DNA from: Polaribacter sp. IC073
Lineage (GTDB): Bacteria; Bacteroidota; Bacteroidia; Flavobacteriales; Flavobacteriaceae
Assembly: GCF_007997075.1 (NCBI RefSeq)
Contig: NZ_VORS01000004.1
Coordinates: 1-64,000 of the forward strand
Direction: 5' to 3'
DNA: 64,000 bases
Shown piece by piece: positions 8,766 through 18,386 of the stretch. Position 1 is the first letter of the stretch. Each line of letters starts with the position of its first letter. The notes under the pieces were generated by a model that was given only the letters and a program-made list of their open reading frames with translations, made no database searches and was not told the DNA's origin. The position numbers and the translations under genes were made by a program.

Positions 8766-11055
8766 GTGCAATTGTGTTACCTTTTAAAATTGTCTTTTCG
8801 CCATTAGGAGCCGTGTACCAAACGGTTAATTGTCCGCCACCAGTTGCTTCATGAAATTTTACGGTAAGAGGATGCCATCCTTTTTTTAATGCGACCATTC
8901 CATTTTTTTCAATTGCAGAATGGTTTCCACCATTATCTACCACCAATTGATCACCAATATAAAGTAAACTTCCATCGTCAGATTTTGTAGCAAACTCAAA
9001 TAAACCCTCTTCTTCAGCATAAAAATATCCTTTAAAAACCATTGATAATTGTGGTACAACATCATATTTTTCAATATTAATAGCAGCAACCGAAGTAAAA
9101 GAAGCTTTTTTAGGCAATACAATAGCATCCACTACTTTAAATTTTTTAACACCTACCCAACGTTTTATTAAACCCTTCTTAGGAGTAATCGTTACAGGCT
9201 CTAAATACGTTTGTTTTTCGATACTAGCAGCCCTTGTATCACTAGCAATATCGCCTCTAAAAGCAATGGTGTTTAAGGTAATTTTTTCTGTAAATTCTAA
9301 AGGAGCAGTATATTTTTTAGATTTTTTCGAAGGAACGCTTCCATCTGTCGTGTAATAAATATCCATTCCTTTCAATGGAGGATTTAAGGTTACAATTGCT
9401 GTATCTAAAAAGGCTACTTTGTCTTTAAAACCAGTTACAGACGGAATGTGATATTGAATATCTAACGCATCTAATCGATCATATTGAATGGCCATTCGTT
9501 TTTGAAAGGCTTCATAGTTTTTATTACTTTTTAAAGACCAAGCTGTTTCTGCCATTGCTAACATTCTTGGAAAAGCTTGATATTGTAATCGCTTAAAGTT
9601 AGGAATCATTTCTGACCATAAATTGGCTTGAATTCCTAAAACGTGTTTAGATTGCGCTTGTGTAAATCCTTCAGGAATCGGTTCGTATTTGTATACTTTT
9701 TCAAATGGCGTTACCTCATGTTTTGCATCAAAATAATACTCGAAACAAGGCGTAATAATCATATCACTATCATTATTTGCAGCAATATCTCGCATTTTAG
9801 GTGCCCAGTTACGCCACCACATCATCGTGGCATCTTTAGACAAACCACCTTCCACAATTTCATCCCATCCCATTAGTTCTTTTCCTTTTGTTTTTAAGAA
9901 AGCTTCAATGTCTTTGTTGAAAAAAGATTGCAATTCATGTTCGTTCTTTAAGTTGTTGTGCTTTATCGCTTTTTGACAAAGTGGACATTCTTCCCAAGAT
10001 TCAATATTTACTTCATCACCACCAATATGAATGTATTTTGAAGGGAATAAAGCGGCAATTTCAGCTAAAATATTTTTTGTAAACTCATATGAAGATTCCT
10101 TTCCCAAACATGCCGGAGTTGAGAAATCTTTACCCCAACCTGGTTTTCCTGTACAAGATAAATACGGATAATTATCGATAGCAGATTTAAAATGTCCTGG
10201 CATATCAATTTCTGGAATTACCTCAATTTGTCTTTCTGAAGCATACGCAATAATTTCTTTAATTTGTTCTTGTGTAAAGAAACCTCCATACATTTTTTTA
10301 CCATCTCTTTGGTGGTAATGCTGCGGATCTATTGTGTAAGAAGGATCTGTTTTAGCCAATTCGTTACATGTTTTATCATGAGAACTTTCTACGCGCCACG
10401 CACCTTTTTCTGTTAATAAAGGATATTTCTTTATTTCAATTCGCCAACCTTGATCATCTGTTAAATGCATGTGGTATGTATTTAACTTGTACAATGCCAT
10501 GTAGTCTAAAAAGGTTTTAACCTCATCGATACTAAAAAAATGACGACTAAAATCCATGTGCATTCCTCTCCAAGAAAAACGAGGAGCATCATTAATTACA
10601 ATGCTCGGAATTACCCATTTTTGTTCTTTATTCGCGGTCTTCTCTATATTTGAAGGAAGCAATTGACGGATGGTTTGTACACCATAAAAATAACCTGCAG
10701 CATCACTTGCTTTTATAATTATTTTTTCTGGACTTACTTCTAAATGATATGCTTCTGGCTCAAGACTTGCGTCTTTCATCAAAATAATGCTTGCATTTTC
10801 TACTGTTTCTGAAAACGGAAGCGCATATCCTACAGCATTTTCAAATAAATCTGATAAATAGTTTGCAGCTGGTTTTTGCGCCTCTTCTTCAATTAAAATA
10901 GAAGTATTTTTAGAAAACGAATACGAACCTTCTCCTATAATGGTTTGAATAGGTTTCGGTACGATAGAGATTTCTGCTTCTGTAAATGTTTTTGTTGGTT
11001 TTTGACAGCTAAAACAGATAAGTAGTACTGCTGATAGTATCGATATATATTTCAT
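8758..11055 (-). CDS. GH20 beta-N-acetylhexosaminidase with chitobiase-like and PA14-like C-terminal domains
   Basis: 765-residue lipoprotein (MKYISILSAVLLICFSC, Cys17). The GH20b N-domain (about 30-155) precedes the catalytic barrel (about 160-520). MHMDFSRHFF, TYHMHLTDDQGWRIEIKKYP and HIGGDEV, with the catalytic pair D347-E348, are diagnostic. A Fn3/chitobiase C-terminal-like segment (GMDIYYTTDGSVPSKKSKKY, about 550-620) and a PA14-like domain (GYFYAEEEGLFEFATKSDDG, about 650-760) follow. The extra domains are absent from the next gene, a second GH20, so the two are probably specialised for different linkages or for particulate substrate. Two bp separate it from that gene. Confidence 0.95.
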   Translation of the reverse strand: MKYISILSAVLLICFSCQKPTKTFTEAEISIVPKPIQTIIGEGSYSFSKNTSILIEEEAQKPAANYLSDLFENAVGYALPFSETVENASIILMKDASLEPEAYHLEVSPEKIIIKASDAAGYFYGVQTIRQLLPSNIEKTANKEQKWVIPSIVINDAPRFSWRGMHMDFSRHFFSIDEVKTFLDYMALYKLNTYHMHLTDDQGWRIEIKKYPLLTEKGAWRVESSHDKTCNELAKTDPSYTIDPQHYHQRDGKKMYGGFFTQEQIKEIIAYASERQIEVIPEIDMPGHFKSAIDNYPYLSCTGKPGWGKDFSTPACLGKESSYEFTKNILAEIAALFPSKYIHIGGDEVNIESWEECPLCQKAIKHNNLKNEHELQSFFNKDIEAFLKTKGKELMGWDEIVEGGLSKDATMMWWRNWAPKMRDIAANNDSDMIITPCFEYYFDAKHEVTPFEKVYKYEPIPEGFTQAQSKHVLGIQANLWSEMIPNFKRLQYQAFPRMLAMAETAWSLKSNKNYEAFQKRMAIQYDRLDALDIQYHIPSVTGFKDKVAFLDTAIVTLNPPLKGMDIYYTTDGSVPSKKSKKYTAPLEFTEKITLNTIAFRGDIASDTRAASIEKQTYLEPVTITPKKGLIKRWVGVKKFKVVDAIVLPKKASFTSVAAINIEKYDVVPQLSMVFKGYFYAEEEGLFEFATKSDDGSLLYIGDQLVVDNGGNHSAIEKNGMVALKKGWHPLTVKFHEATGGGQLTVWYTAPNGEKTILKGNTIAHD

Positions 11056-11057
11056 TT

Positions 11058-12737
11058 TTATTCTTTTTTATTCTTTTTTGCTGCTGCTTTTGCTTTCAAT
11101 TCAGCTTCAATCTTATCGCTATCTTTAAAGTAATTAATCCCTAGGGTGTCCCAATGTTTTTGCATTTTTTTAAGAGCAACTTTAAAACTTTCGTAATCTT
11201 TATTGTCTAACGCAGTCCAACCAACTTCTGCATACGCAGCAATTCTAGGAAAAGTTTGACGTTCTACATCTGCATTTGTAGGGGTCCATTCGCTCCACAT
11301 TTGACTTCCTAAACCATAAATATTTTTATGATATTGGGTCTCTAAACCTGCTGGAATAGGATTGAAATTATAAGCCTTTTCTAATGTAATATTTCTGTGA
11401 TTATAGTCTAAATACGTGCTGCTATGTAAAGAATTTACAATACTGTATCCTTTTTTTGCAGCATCTGTTAATAGTTCTAAATTACCTTTCCAAAAATGTA
11501 CGACTACGTTTTTTGCCAATGCTGTTTCTGCCTCTTTATCACCTTTTTTTTCTGCAAAATCGGTATGAATATTTTTACCTAAAATTTCATTCCAACCCAT
11601 CATTCTGCGGTCGTTTTTTTCCATGAACTTAGAGATACTATTCGTAAAATCTATTTGTAAATCTGCAGGAGATTGAATCTTGTTTTCTTTCATGTATTTT
11701 TGAACCGATTTAGAATTCTCCCAAACTTCATAACCAACTTCATCACCACCAATATGGATTACTTTCGAAGGAAATAACTCAAAAATCTCTGTTAAAACAT
11801 CTTTAATAAATGTTATTACTTCTGGTTTTGTAACATCATAGTTATCATACAGACGACCAAACTTAACAGGAACATCGATATCTACACCAGCAGTACCCAA
11901 CCAAGTGTATGCAGCAATTGCAGCACTAGAATGCCCGGGCATTTCAAATTCTGGTACAATATTTATACTTCTGTCTTTAGCATACGCAACAATATTTTTT
12001 ATTTGTTCTTGGGTATAGAAACCACCATGAGGTTTGCCAGATGTTTTGCCACTTTTCCAGGTTCCAATTTCACTATCTGAACGAAAAGCACCTACTTCTG
12101 TTAACAAAGGATATTTTTTTATTTCTATTCTCCAGCCTGCATCATCAATTAAATGCCAGTGAAAAGTATTCATTTTTAACAAAGCCATTTGATCTAACAG
12201 TTGTTTTACAAATTTTTCGCCATGAAAATAGCGAGACTCATCTAACATAAATGCACGCCATTTAAAACGCGGATTGTCTGTAATTGTAATTGCAGGAATT
12301 AAATAGACCGTTTTTTTAGTTTCTGCTGAAGTTTCAATAGATAATAACTGTTTTAAAGTTTGCACTCCGTAAAAATAACCTGCGGCATCACTTGCTGTTA
12401 TATTAATATTATTTGCATTTACGACCAACTCATACGCTTCAGAAGCTAATTCTTCATTTTTGTAAAAAGAAATAGAAGCATTTGTACTTTCGCCAGTATT
12501 CATGTTAAAACCAGCAGTTTTAGAAACATAGGTTTGTAAATCTTTTACGGCAATTTGTTGCGCGTCAAGATCTGCAAAAATTATTTGTCCGTCTTTAAAA
12601 GCAAAAGAACCCTCTTTTAATGTTGATGAAGTCGGTTTTGGTAATAAGGTAATTTCAGACTGTGAAAAAGTCCTGTTATTTTCGGTACATTCTGTAAATG
12701 CAAAAAGCGTTATGAAGGCTAGTAAAATAAATCTCAT
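11058..12737 (-). CDS. GH20 beta-N-acetylhexosaminidase lipoprotein (compact form)
   Basis: 559 residues; lipoprotein signal ending FAFTEC (Cys17). The N-domain is at about 25-155 and the GH20 barrel at about 157-540, with FKWRAFMLDESRYF, FHWHLIDDAGWRIEIKKYP, PEFEMPGHS and HIGGDEVG (catalytic D332-E333). The C-terminus is a short Lys/Ala-rich tail with no extra module. It lies second in the minus-strand operon, 21 bp after the M28 peptidase gene and 2 bp before the larger GH20. Likely trims terminal beta-GlcNAc or beta-GalNAc. Confidence 0.95.
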   Translation of the reverse strand: MRFILLAFITLFAFTECTENNRTFSQSEITLLPKPTSSTLKEGSFAFKDGQIIFADLDAQQIAVKDLQTYVSKTAGFNMNTGESTNASISFYKNEELASEAYELVVNANNINITASDAAGYFYGVQTLKQLLSIETSAETKKTVYLIPAITITDNPRFKWRAFMLDESRYFHGEKFVKQLLDQMALLKMNTFHWHLIDDAGWRIEIKKYPLLTEVGAFRSDSEIGTWKSGKTSGKPHGGFYTQEQIKNIVAYAKDRSINIVPEFEMPGHSSAAIAAYTWLGTAGVDIDVPVKFGRLYDNYDVTKPEVITFIKDVLTEIFELFPSKVIHIGGDEVGYEVWENSKSVQKYMKENKIQSPADLQIDFTNSISKFMEKNDRRMMGWNEILGKNIHTDFAEKKGDKEAETALAKNVVVHFWKGNLELLTDAAKKGYSIVNSLHSSTYLDYNHRNITLEKAYNFNPIPAGLETQYHKNIYGLGSQMWSEWTPTNADVERQTFPRIAAYAEVGWTALDNKDYESFKVALKKMQKHWDTLGINYFKDSDKIEAELKAKAAAKKNKKE

Positions 12738-12758
12738 GTTTTTTAATTTTAGTAGTTG

Positions 12759-13715
12759 TTAGTCTTGTTTTATAAATTTCATGTTATAATTTGTAGTTGC
12801 AATTTCCATCAATGCTTTATAAATGTAGTCGCTTACTTGTTTCTCTCCAGCAATATTTATCAATTCTAAAGTATCTTCTGGGGTATGGTATTGGGGATGG
12901 CCACCTGTGTGTAATCCTAAAACGGAGATGTCTTTTTTATAAAAGGACACATGATCTGAACCGCCAACAGAACCGGCATGCACAATCGGGTTTAGACCTA
13001 AAGATTCTCCTAGATTCTGCATGAAACTTACGCCGTTAGGAAACGTACCAGCACCACCCATGTATATATGTTTTTCGGTATTTAATCGACCAATCATGTC
13101 CATATTTATCATCAATTTTATTTGAGAAATAGGAATTGGTAAATTATTTACAAAATATTCACTCCCTAATAAACCTTGTTCTTCTGCACCAAATGCAATA
13201 AAAATAACACTGCGTTTTAGGTTTTGTTGATGGGCTACTATTTTTTCTGCAATTTCTAGCAAAGCAGCAGTTCCACTGGCGTTGTCATCTGCGCCATAAT
13301 GGATTTTATTTTTTTTATCAGATTTAGAAGAGGGGCCTCCCAAACCTAAATGATCGTAATGTGCACCTAAAATGATATACTCGCTTTTAAGGATAGGATC
13401 TTTGCCTTCTATAAAACCAACTACGTTTGAAGTCTTTACAAGTGGTTGTTCTGGAGTTCCCTTTTCTACACGCAAGCGTACTTTAAACTTTTGTAGGTAT
13501 CGTTTATCAAAAGAAAGAAGCCCTTGTTTTTTGAACTCTTTCTGTAAATATTTTACCACTCTTTTTGTTGCTTTTGTACCTGGATAACGGCCTGCATTTT
13601 TTTCTGAAGCTAGGAACTCTATGTGCTTTCTAATTTCTTTTTCTGTGATGTCATCTTGCGAAAAAGTATGGAAGCCAAGTAGTATAAAGACAAAAAATAA
13701 AAGTGTTTTTTTCAT
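12759..13715 (-). CDS. M28-family zinc aminopeptidase, secreted
   Basis: 318 residues with a signal peptide (MKKTLLFFVFILLGFHTFSQ). The M28 di-zinc ligands are all visible: H in ILGAHYDHLG, D in GADDNASGTAALLE, EE in FGAEEQGLLGSEYF, D in NMDMIGR and H in YHTPEDT. The family removes N-terminal amino acids from peptides. It is the first gene of the six-gene minus-strand operon, so a role in digesting the peptide part of glycoproteins or glycopeptides fits. A perfect palindrome of the locus-wide operator lies 185 bp upstream. Confidence 0.93.
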   Translation of the reverse strand: MKKTLLFFVFILLGFHTFSQDDITEKEIRKHIEFLASEKNAGRYPGTKATKRVVKYLQKEFKKQGLLSFDKRYLQKFKVRLRVEKGTPEQPLVKTSNVVGFIEGKDPILKSEYIILGAHYDHLGLGGPSSKSDKKNKIHYGADDNASGTAALLEIAEKIVAHQQNLKRSVIFIAFGAEEQGLLGSEYFVNNLPIPISQIKLMINMDMIGRLNTEKHIYMGGAGTFPNGVSFMQNLGESLGLNPIVHAGSVGGSDHVSFYKKDISVLGLHTGGHPQYHTPEDTLELINIAGEKQVSDYIYKALMEIATTNYNMKFIKQD

Positions 13716-13899
13716 AATTATTTCAGTTGTTTTGCTGTTTTGAATTGTGTTTTTTTGTGCTATGGTAATCTAATATTTATTGCTTATTTTAATGAATTAA
13801 GAATCGTAATATATCTTTAAATGAACTTCAGTATTTTTATGATTATACTTTGAAATCACTAATTATTTTAAAATTAGACCAAATACAAATCTACAAATT

Positions 13900-13916
13900 A
13901 TTATGTTATACATAAT
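13900..13916. promoter_or_regulatory. Candidate GntR/NanR operator, site 1 (M28-GH84 operon)
   Basis: ATTATGT-TAT-ACATAAT, a perfect 7-3-7 palindrome, in the 289-bp gap between the sensor gene and the M28-led operon. It matches four other palindromes in this locus and resembles FadR-subfamily GntR operators (GT-N3-AC core). Confidence 0.7.
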
Positions 13917-14004
13917 TTAATTGTTTCTTTTTAATTGTTCTTTTACAATACTCAAATAAGGAAAGTTGTGCCTGTCTTTTTTATTTCGTATTTCTGATTC
14001 ACGC

Positions 14005-17000
14005 TTATAAAATAGATTCTACTTTATACTTACTCAAATATTCATTTACGCCTATTTTTTGAGCTTCACTTTTAAAGTCCATCGGATTTTTTTTGAACTG
14101 TTTTTTAAAGCATTTAGAAAAGTATTTAGGATCATTAAATCCTGTCATAAAAGCAGTTTCAGAAACGGTATACCCTAATTTTGTAATTAAGATTGCTGCC
14201 TTTTTTAAACGCAGTATTCGAACAAAATCTACCAAACTATGGCCTGTTAACGCGTGGCATTTTCTATAAAGGCTAGAATATCCCATGTTTAAAGAAACCG
14301 CTAATTCTTCCATTTTAAATTTAGAATCTTCAAATCTTAAATTGATATTGGCAACTAAGTTTTCAAGAAAAATTTCGTCTTGAGATTTCTCTAATGAGAC
14401 TTCGGGTCTAGAAATAACTTCTTTTCTGTATTTAGAAATAATATGCTCTTTAGAAACAAGAATATTCTGAATTTTAAGAAGCAGTTCATTTGTATTAAAT
14501 GGTTTATTAATATATTCTATTGCACCAGATTTTAAGCCTAATATTTTAGAATTGGTAGAGTTTTTTGCGGTTAATAAAATAACAGGAATATGTTTTGTAA
14601 GATGGTCTTCTTGTAGTTTCTTACACATGGCAATACCATCTAAATCTGGCATCATAATATCACTTAAAATAAGATCTGGAATATTACTTTTTGCGTAGTA
14701 GTATCCTTCGTTACCGTTTTCAGCTAAAATAATATTGTACTGGTTTTGTAAAAGTTCTTTTAAAAGTTGCTGTAAGTCTAAGTTATCTTCTACAATTAAG
14801 ACTGTTTTCTTAAAGGCATCATCTTCATTTTTACGTTCTATTTGCGCTGTTAAATCTTCTACTTTTATCTGGGTTGCTTTGTCTTCAGTAACCGATATAA
14901 TTCTTTCGAGATCTGTATATGCTTCTTCATTTATAGGAAAAGTAATTGTAAATGTTGTGCCTATTATTGGGGAAGATTCAACTTCAATTTTTCCTTTATG
15001 CAAATCGATTAATTCTTTAGTAAGTGCTAACCCAATACCAGAGCCTTTGTACTTTTTGCTGGTGTTAGATTGATAAAATAATTCGAAAATGGTGTTTAAT
15101 TCTTCTTTAGAAACTCCAGAGCCAGAATCTACAACAGATATTTTTATCATTTTTTTAGAATTAATAGGCAATACCGTTACTTGAATGTTGCCTTCTTTTG
15201 GTGTAAACTTAAAAGCGTTTGATAATAAATTGTAAATAATATGTTCTATTTTTTCTTTGTCGTACCATGCTTCCGTTAAGTTTTTAGGACAGTTAATAGC
15301 AAAGTCTATATTTTTTTTTCTTGACAGTTCTTTAAACGATTGGGTAATCTCTTCAATATTTGTATGCAAATTATTTTTAGTAATATTTAATCTTAACTTA
15401 TCTAATTCTTTATTTCTAACCAAGGTTAATTCGTAAGCTATTTTAGAAAGACGATTGGTATTATAAGCAATAATATTAAGACGCTGCTTTAGAAGTAAAT
15501 TGCCATTCTTTTTCGCATTATTTAGCATGTCTTCTATAGGGCCTAAAATTAAGGTGATAGGCGTTTGTATTTCATGAGACATTTTTGCGAAAAAGTTCAT
15601 TTTTAGTTGATGTAACTCGTGCTCTTTTTTATTATTTATTTTCTCTAATAATAATTTCTTTTTCAATTTGTACCAATGCCTAATGGTATAGGCAATTAAA
15701 GATAAAAAGGCTAGGTACAATATCCATGCCAGTGGTTTGTTCCAAAAAGGTTGTTCAATGGTAATTTCTATCCTTTTTGTAGGAATGTTCCAAGTATCAT
15801 TTTTTGTACCAGCTTTCACTTCAAAAGTATAATTACCAGCAGGAATGTTTGTGTAGGTTGCCAATCGTTCTTGACGGCTAATTATCCAGTTTTTATCAAA
15901 ACCTTTTAAGCGATAGGCATAATAATGTTTAGGATTTAGGATGTTTTGCAAAGCTGCAAATCGAAAGGAAAAAGAAGATTGATTGTACTTTAATTTTAGT
16001 GACTTTACATTGGGTGTACTACTTTTTATTTGTTGTGGTAGTAAAACCTCTGCGGGTTGGTTTAGCACTTCTATGGTATTTATTTGTAGCGTAGGTTTTG
16101 TGTGTTTTTTTTCTAAACTTTCTGGATAAAAATAATTAAATCCTTTTAAGTTTCCAAAATACAACATGCCTGAATAATCTTTAAAGGCACTTCCCAACAT
16201 AAAATTATTGTCTTGAAGACCATCTGAAACGGAATAAGTGACAGCGGTAGTATCTTTAGCATTAAAATTTACAATACCATTGCTTGAGCTAATCCATAAA
16301 TTGTCATTACCTGCGTTTATTACAGCAGTTAAATATCTAGTTGTAAAAGATTTTACATGATCAAACGTTTCAAATGAATTTTTTCTAGTGTCGTACTTTA
16401 ATAACTGTCCTAAATCATTAATTAGCCATAGTGTATTAAAAGCACCAACAGAAATATCTTTAACACTATTAACTCTGTCTAATTCTGCATTCAGTATAGA
16501 TCGATCTATAAAGGTAGAAGCATTTAAATTGTTAAGATTTTCATTAAACTGAAACAATCCTCCAAGAGAAACACCTAACCATATGGTACCATTTTGTTCT
16601 TCTGTAATAGTCTCTGTAATTGTTCCTTTTAGTCCGTTTGTGCTATGTTCAAAAGAGGCTAAAAGTTTTAATTCATCTGAATAGATATTTAAACAAGTGT
16701 TAGAGGCTGCCCAAATTCTACCTTTACCATCTGTATACACCTTTCTAACATCAGAAGCTTTTTGATTTTTAGCATTTACTATTGGTATTTGTTTAAATGA
16801 ATCTTTCTTAGAATTATAAAACCATAACCCCTTTTTATAAGTTCCAAACCAAAAATTACCATTATTGTCTTCTGTAATCGCTTGTATGTAAAAGCCTTTG
16901 TGAGTCGTGAAATTATTAAAAAATTGTTGTTCATTGGTGCTTCCATCTGTGTTAAAAGTTATTTTGGTTAATCCAGAACCATCTGTACCCGCCCATAACA

Positions 17001-18096
17001 CATTATTAGAGCCTTTGTAAATACTTAAAATTCTTTGAGGTGTTTTGTTTTCCGAACCTTCATGATACTTAATATTATTATGGGCATTTGGTAAAATATT
17101 TAAATCACCATAATTCGGAACAATCCAAATATTCTTATGACTATCTTCATTGATGTGTAAAATGGTATTGCTACTTAAAGAAAAGTTGTTTTGTGGTTGG
17201 TTTGTGTATAAAAAAACTTTTCCAGTAGTTAAATTCACTTTATACAAACCACCTCCATCGGTTCCACCCCATAGATAACCATTACTATCACAAAATAAAT
17301 CTAGAAACAACTCACTTCTTATATTATATGTGTTTCCTGTTAGAAAAGAGTCTTGAATAAAATTTTTAGAAGCAATGTCGTACAGAAAAAGCCCTTGCGT
17401 CTCTGTACCAATCCACAATCGATTGTGTGTGTCGGTTATCAGTTTTAGGTCTTCATGGTAATTATTAAAAGGGGCAACAAGCGATTCTATTTCTTTTGAA
17501 TTTATGCTGTACATAAAAACATGTCCATCTCCCGTGCTCACAAAAAGTTTATTAGACTCAGATATGGCTATGGTTATAACTTTATTGGTCTTATTTTTTA
17601 ATTCAGGAATGTTTGTAATGTTTTCAAACTTAGAATTTGCATAAGAAAATATTTCACCCTTGTTTGTCGCTAACCATAGTTTCTCGTTCTTAGAAGTGAT
17701 GGCACTCACTTTTTTATTGTTCAATAAAAGTGTTAAGTTTTCAAAAATACCTTCAGAGTTACTATACCTCGCTAAAATTCCGTTGCTTGAAAGAATCCAT
17801 ATATCATTAGCATCATCAATTATAATATCATTTATAGGAGAAAAAACAGCACTCTTCGGAAAAATTTTTTGATTGGGTATCAGTTTGTAATTATAACCAT
17901 CGTACTTATAAATACTTCCACCTTGAACCATCCAAATATTACCAGCAGCATCTTGTATCGATTTGCTTATTGCTATTGGTCTATTGTCTAAAGAGGGAGA
18001 TAAATGCGTAAAACTTACATGCTGCTGTGCTTTTGTTAAAGAAGTGAATGCAATAAGACAGTATACTATAAGTAGTTGTAATTTAAGTTTACACAT
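14005..18096 (-). CDS. Hybrid two-component system sensor-regulator (HTCS)
   Basis: 1363 residues combining all parts of a SusR-like HTCS. A signal peptide (to about residue 24) is followed by a periplasmic two-propeller sensor of Reg_prop repeats (about 25-690; e.g. LWAGTDGSGLTKI, NFWFGTYKKGLWF) and a Y_Y_Y domain (about 695-775). One membrane helix follows (about 785-805), then HisKA with H841 in MSHEIQTPITL and an HATPase. The receiver has phospho-acceptor D1146 in LILSDIMMPD, and an AraC-type HTH closes the protein (about 1265-1350). Such proteins bind an oligosaccharide in the periplasm and activate nearby SusCD operons. It lies between the minus-strand glycosidase operon and the divergent GH109-SusCD genes, so it likely controls one or both. 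Confidence 0.95.
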   Translation of the reverse strand: MCKLKLQLLIVYCLIAFTSLTKAQQHVSFTHLSPSLDNRPIAISKSIQDAAGNIWMVQGGSIYKYDGYNYKLIPNQKIFPKSAVFSPINDIIIDDANDIWILSSNGILARYSNSEGIFENLTLLLNNKKVSAITSKNEKLWLATNKGEIFSYANSKFENITNIPELKNKTNKVITIAISESNKLFVSTGDGHVFMYSINSKEIESLVAPFNNYHEDLKLITDTHNRLWIGTETQGLFLYDIASKNFIQDSFLTGNTYNIRSELFLDLFCDSNGYLWGGTDGGGLYKVNLTTGKVFLYTNQPQNNFSLSSNTILHINEDSHKNIWIVPNYGDLNILPNAHNNIKYHEGSENKTPQRILSIYKGSNNVLWAGTDGSGLTKITFNTDGSTNEQQFFNNFTTHKGFYIQAITEDNNGNFWFGTYKKGLWFYNSKKDSFKQIPIVNAKNQKASDVRKVYTDGKGRIWAASNTCLNIYSDELKLLASFEHSTNGLKGTITETITEEQNGTIWLGVSLGGLFQFNENLNNLNASTFIDRSILNAELDRVNSVKDISVGAFNTLWLINDLGQLLKYDTRKNSFETFDHVKSFTTRYLTAVINAGNDNLWISSSNGIVNFNAKDTTAVTYSVSDGLQDNNFMLGSAFKDYSGMLYFGNLKGFNYFYPESLEKKHTKPTLQINTIEVLNQPAEVLLPQQIKSSTPNVKSLKLKYNQSSFSFRFAALQNILNPKHYYAYRLKGFDKNWIISRQERLATYTNIPAGNYTFEVKAGTKNDTWNIPTKRIEITIEQPFWNKPLAWILYLAFLSLIAYTIRHWYKLKKKLLLEKINNKKEHELHQLKMNFFAKMSHEIQTPITLILGPIEDMLNNAKKNGNLLLKQRLNIIAYNTNRLSKIAYELTLVRNKELDKLRLNITKNNLHTNIEEITQSFKELSRKKNIDFAINCPKNLTEAWYDKEKIEHIIYNLLSNAFKFTPKEGNIQVTVLPINSKKMIKISVVDSGSGVSKEELNTIFELFYQSNTSKKYKGSGIGLALTKELIDLHKGKIEVESSPIIGTTFTITFPINEEAYTDLERIISVTEDKATQIKVEDLTAQIERKNEDDAFKKTVLIVEDNLDLQQLLKELLQNQYNIILAENGNEGYYYAKSNIPDLILSDIMMPDLDGIAMCKKLQEDHLTKHIPVILLTAKNSTNSKILGLKSGAIEYINKPFNTNELLLKIQNILVSKEHIISKYRKEVISRPEVSLEKSQDEIFLENLVANINLRFEDSKFKMEELAVSLNMGYSSLYRKCHALTGHSLVDFVRILRLKKAAILITKLGYTVSETAFMTGFNDPKYFSKCFKKQFKKNPMDFKSEAQKIGVNEYLSKYKVESIL

Positions 18097-18386
18097 AAGA
18101 TAAAGGTTGATTGTTTATAATCATTTAATCGAATAGATAAAGATGATAATTAATTGTAAAAAATAGGTTCGGAAACTTCTGTAAATATATTAATAAAAAA
18201 AATTGAAGACACTTTAAATATTCTAGTAAAATAGGTGTTTTAAGGAACTTTTCGTCAAAAAGGAGTACTATTTAGGCATAAAATAAATTAGCTCTAAAAT
18301 TGCATAAAATGTCGACTACATATTGTAGATGAAGTAGCACATTTGAAGAATAACAATTTTTTAACAAAACAATAACTTTTAGCAAA

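Noticed and set aside
18309..18321. ATGT-N5-ACAT upstream of the GH109 gene as a sixth NanR operator
   Set aside because: The spacer is 5 instead of 3 nt and the outer arms do not match; rotational phasing would differ from the other five sites.
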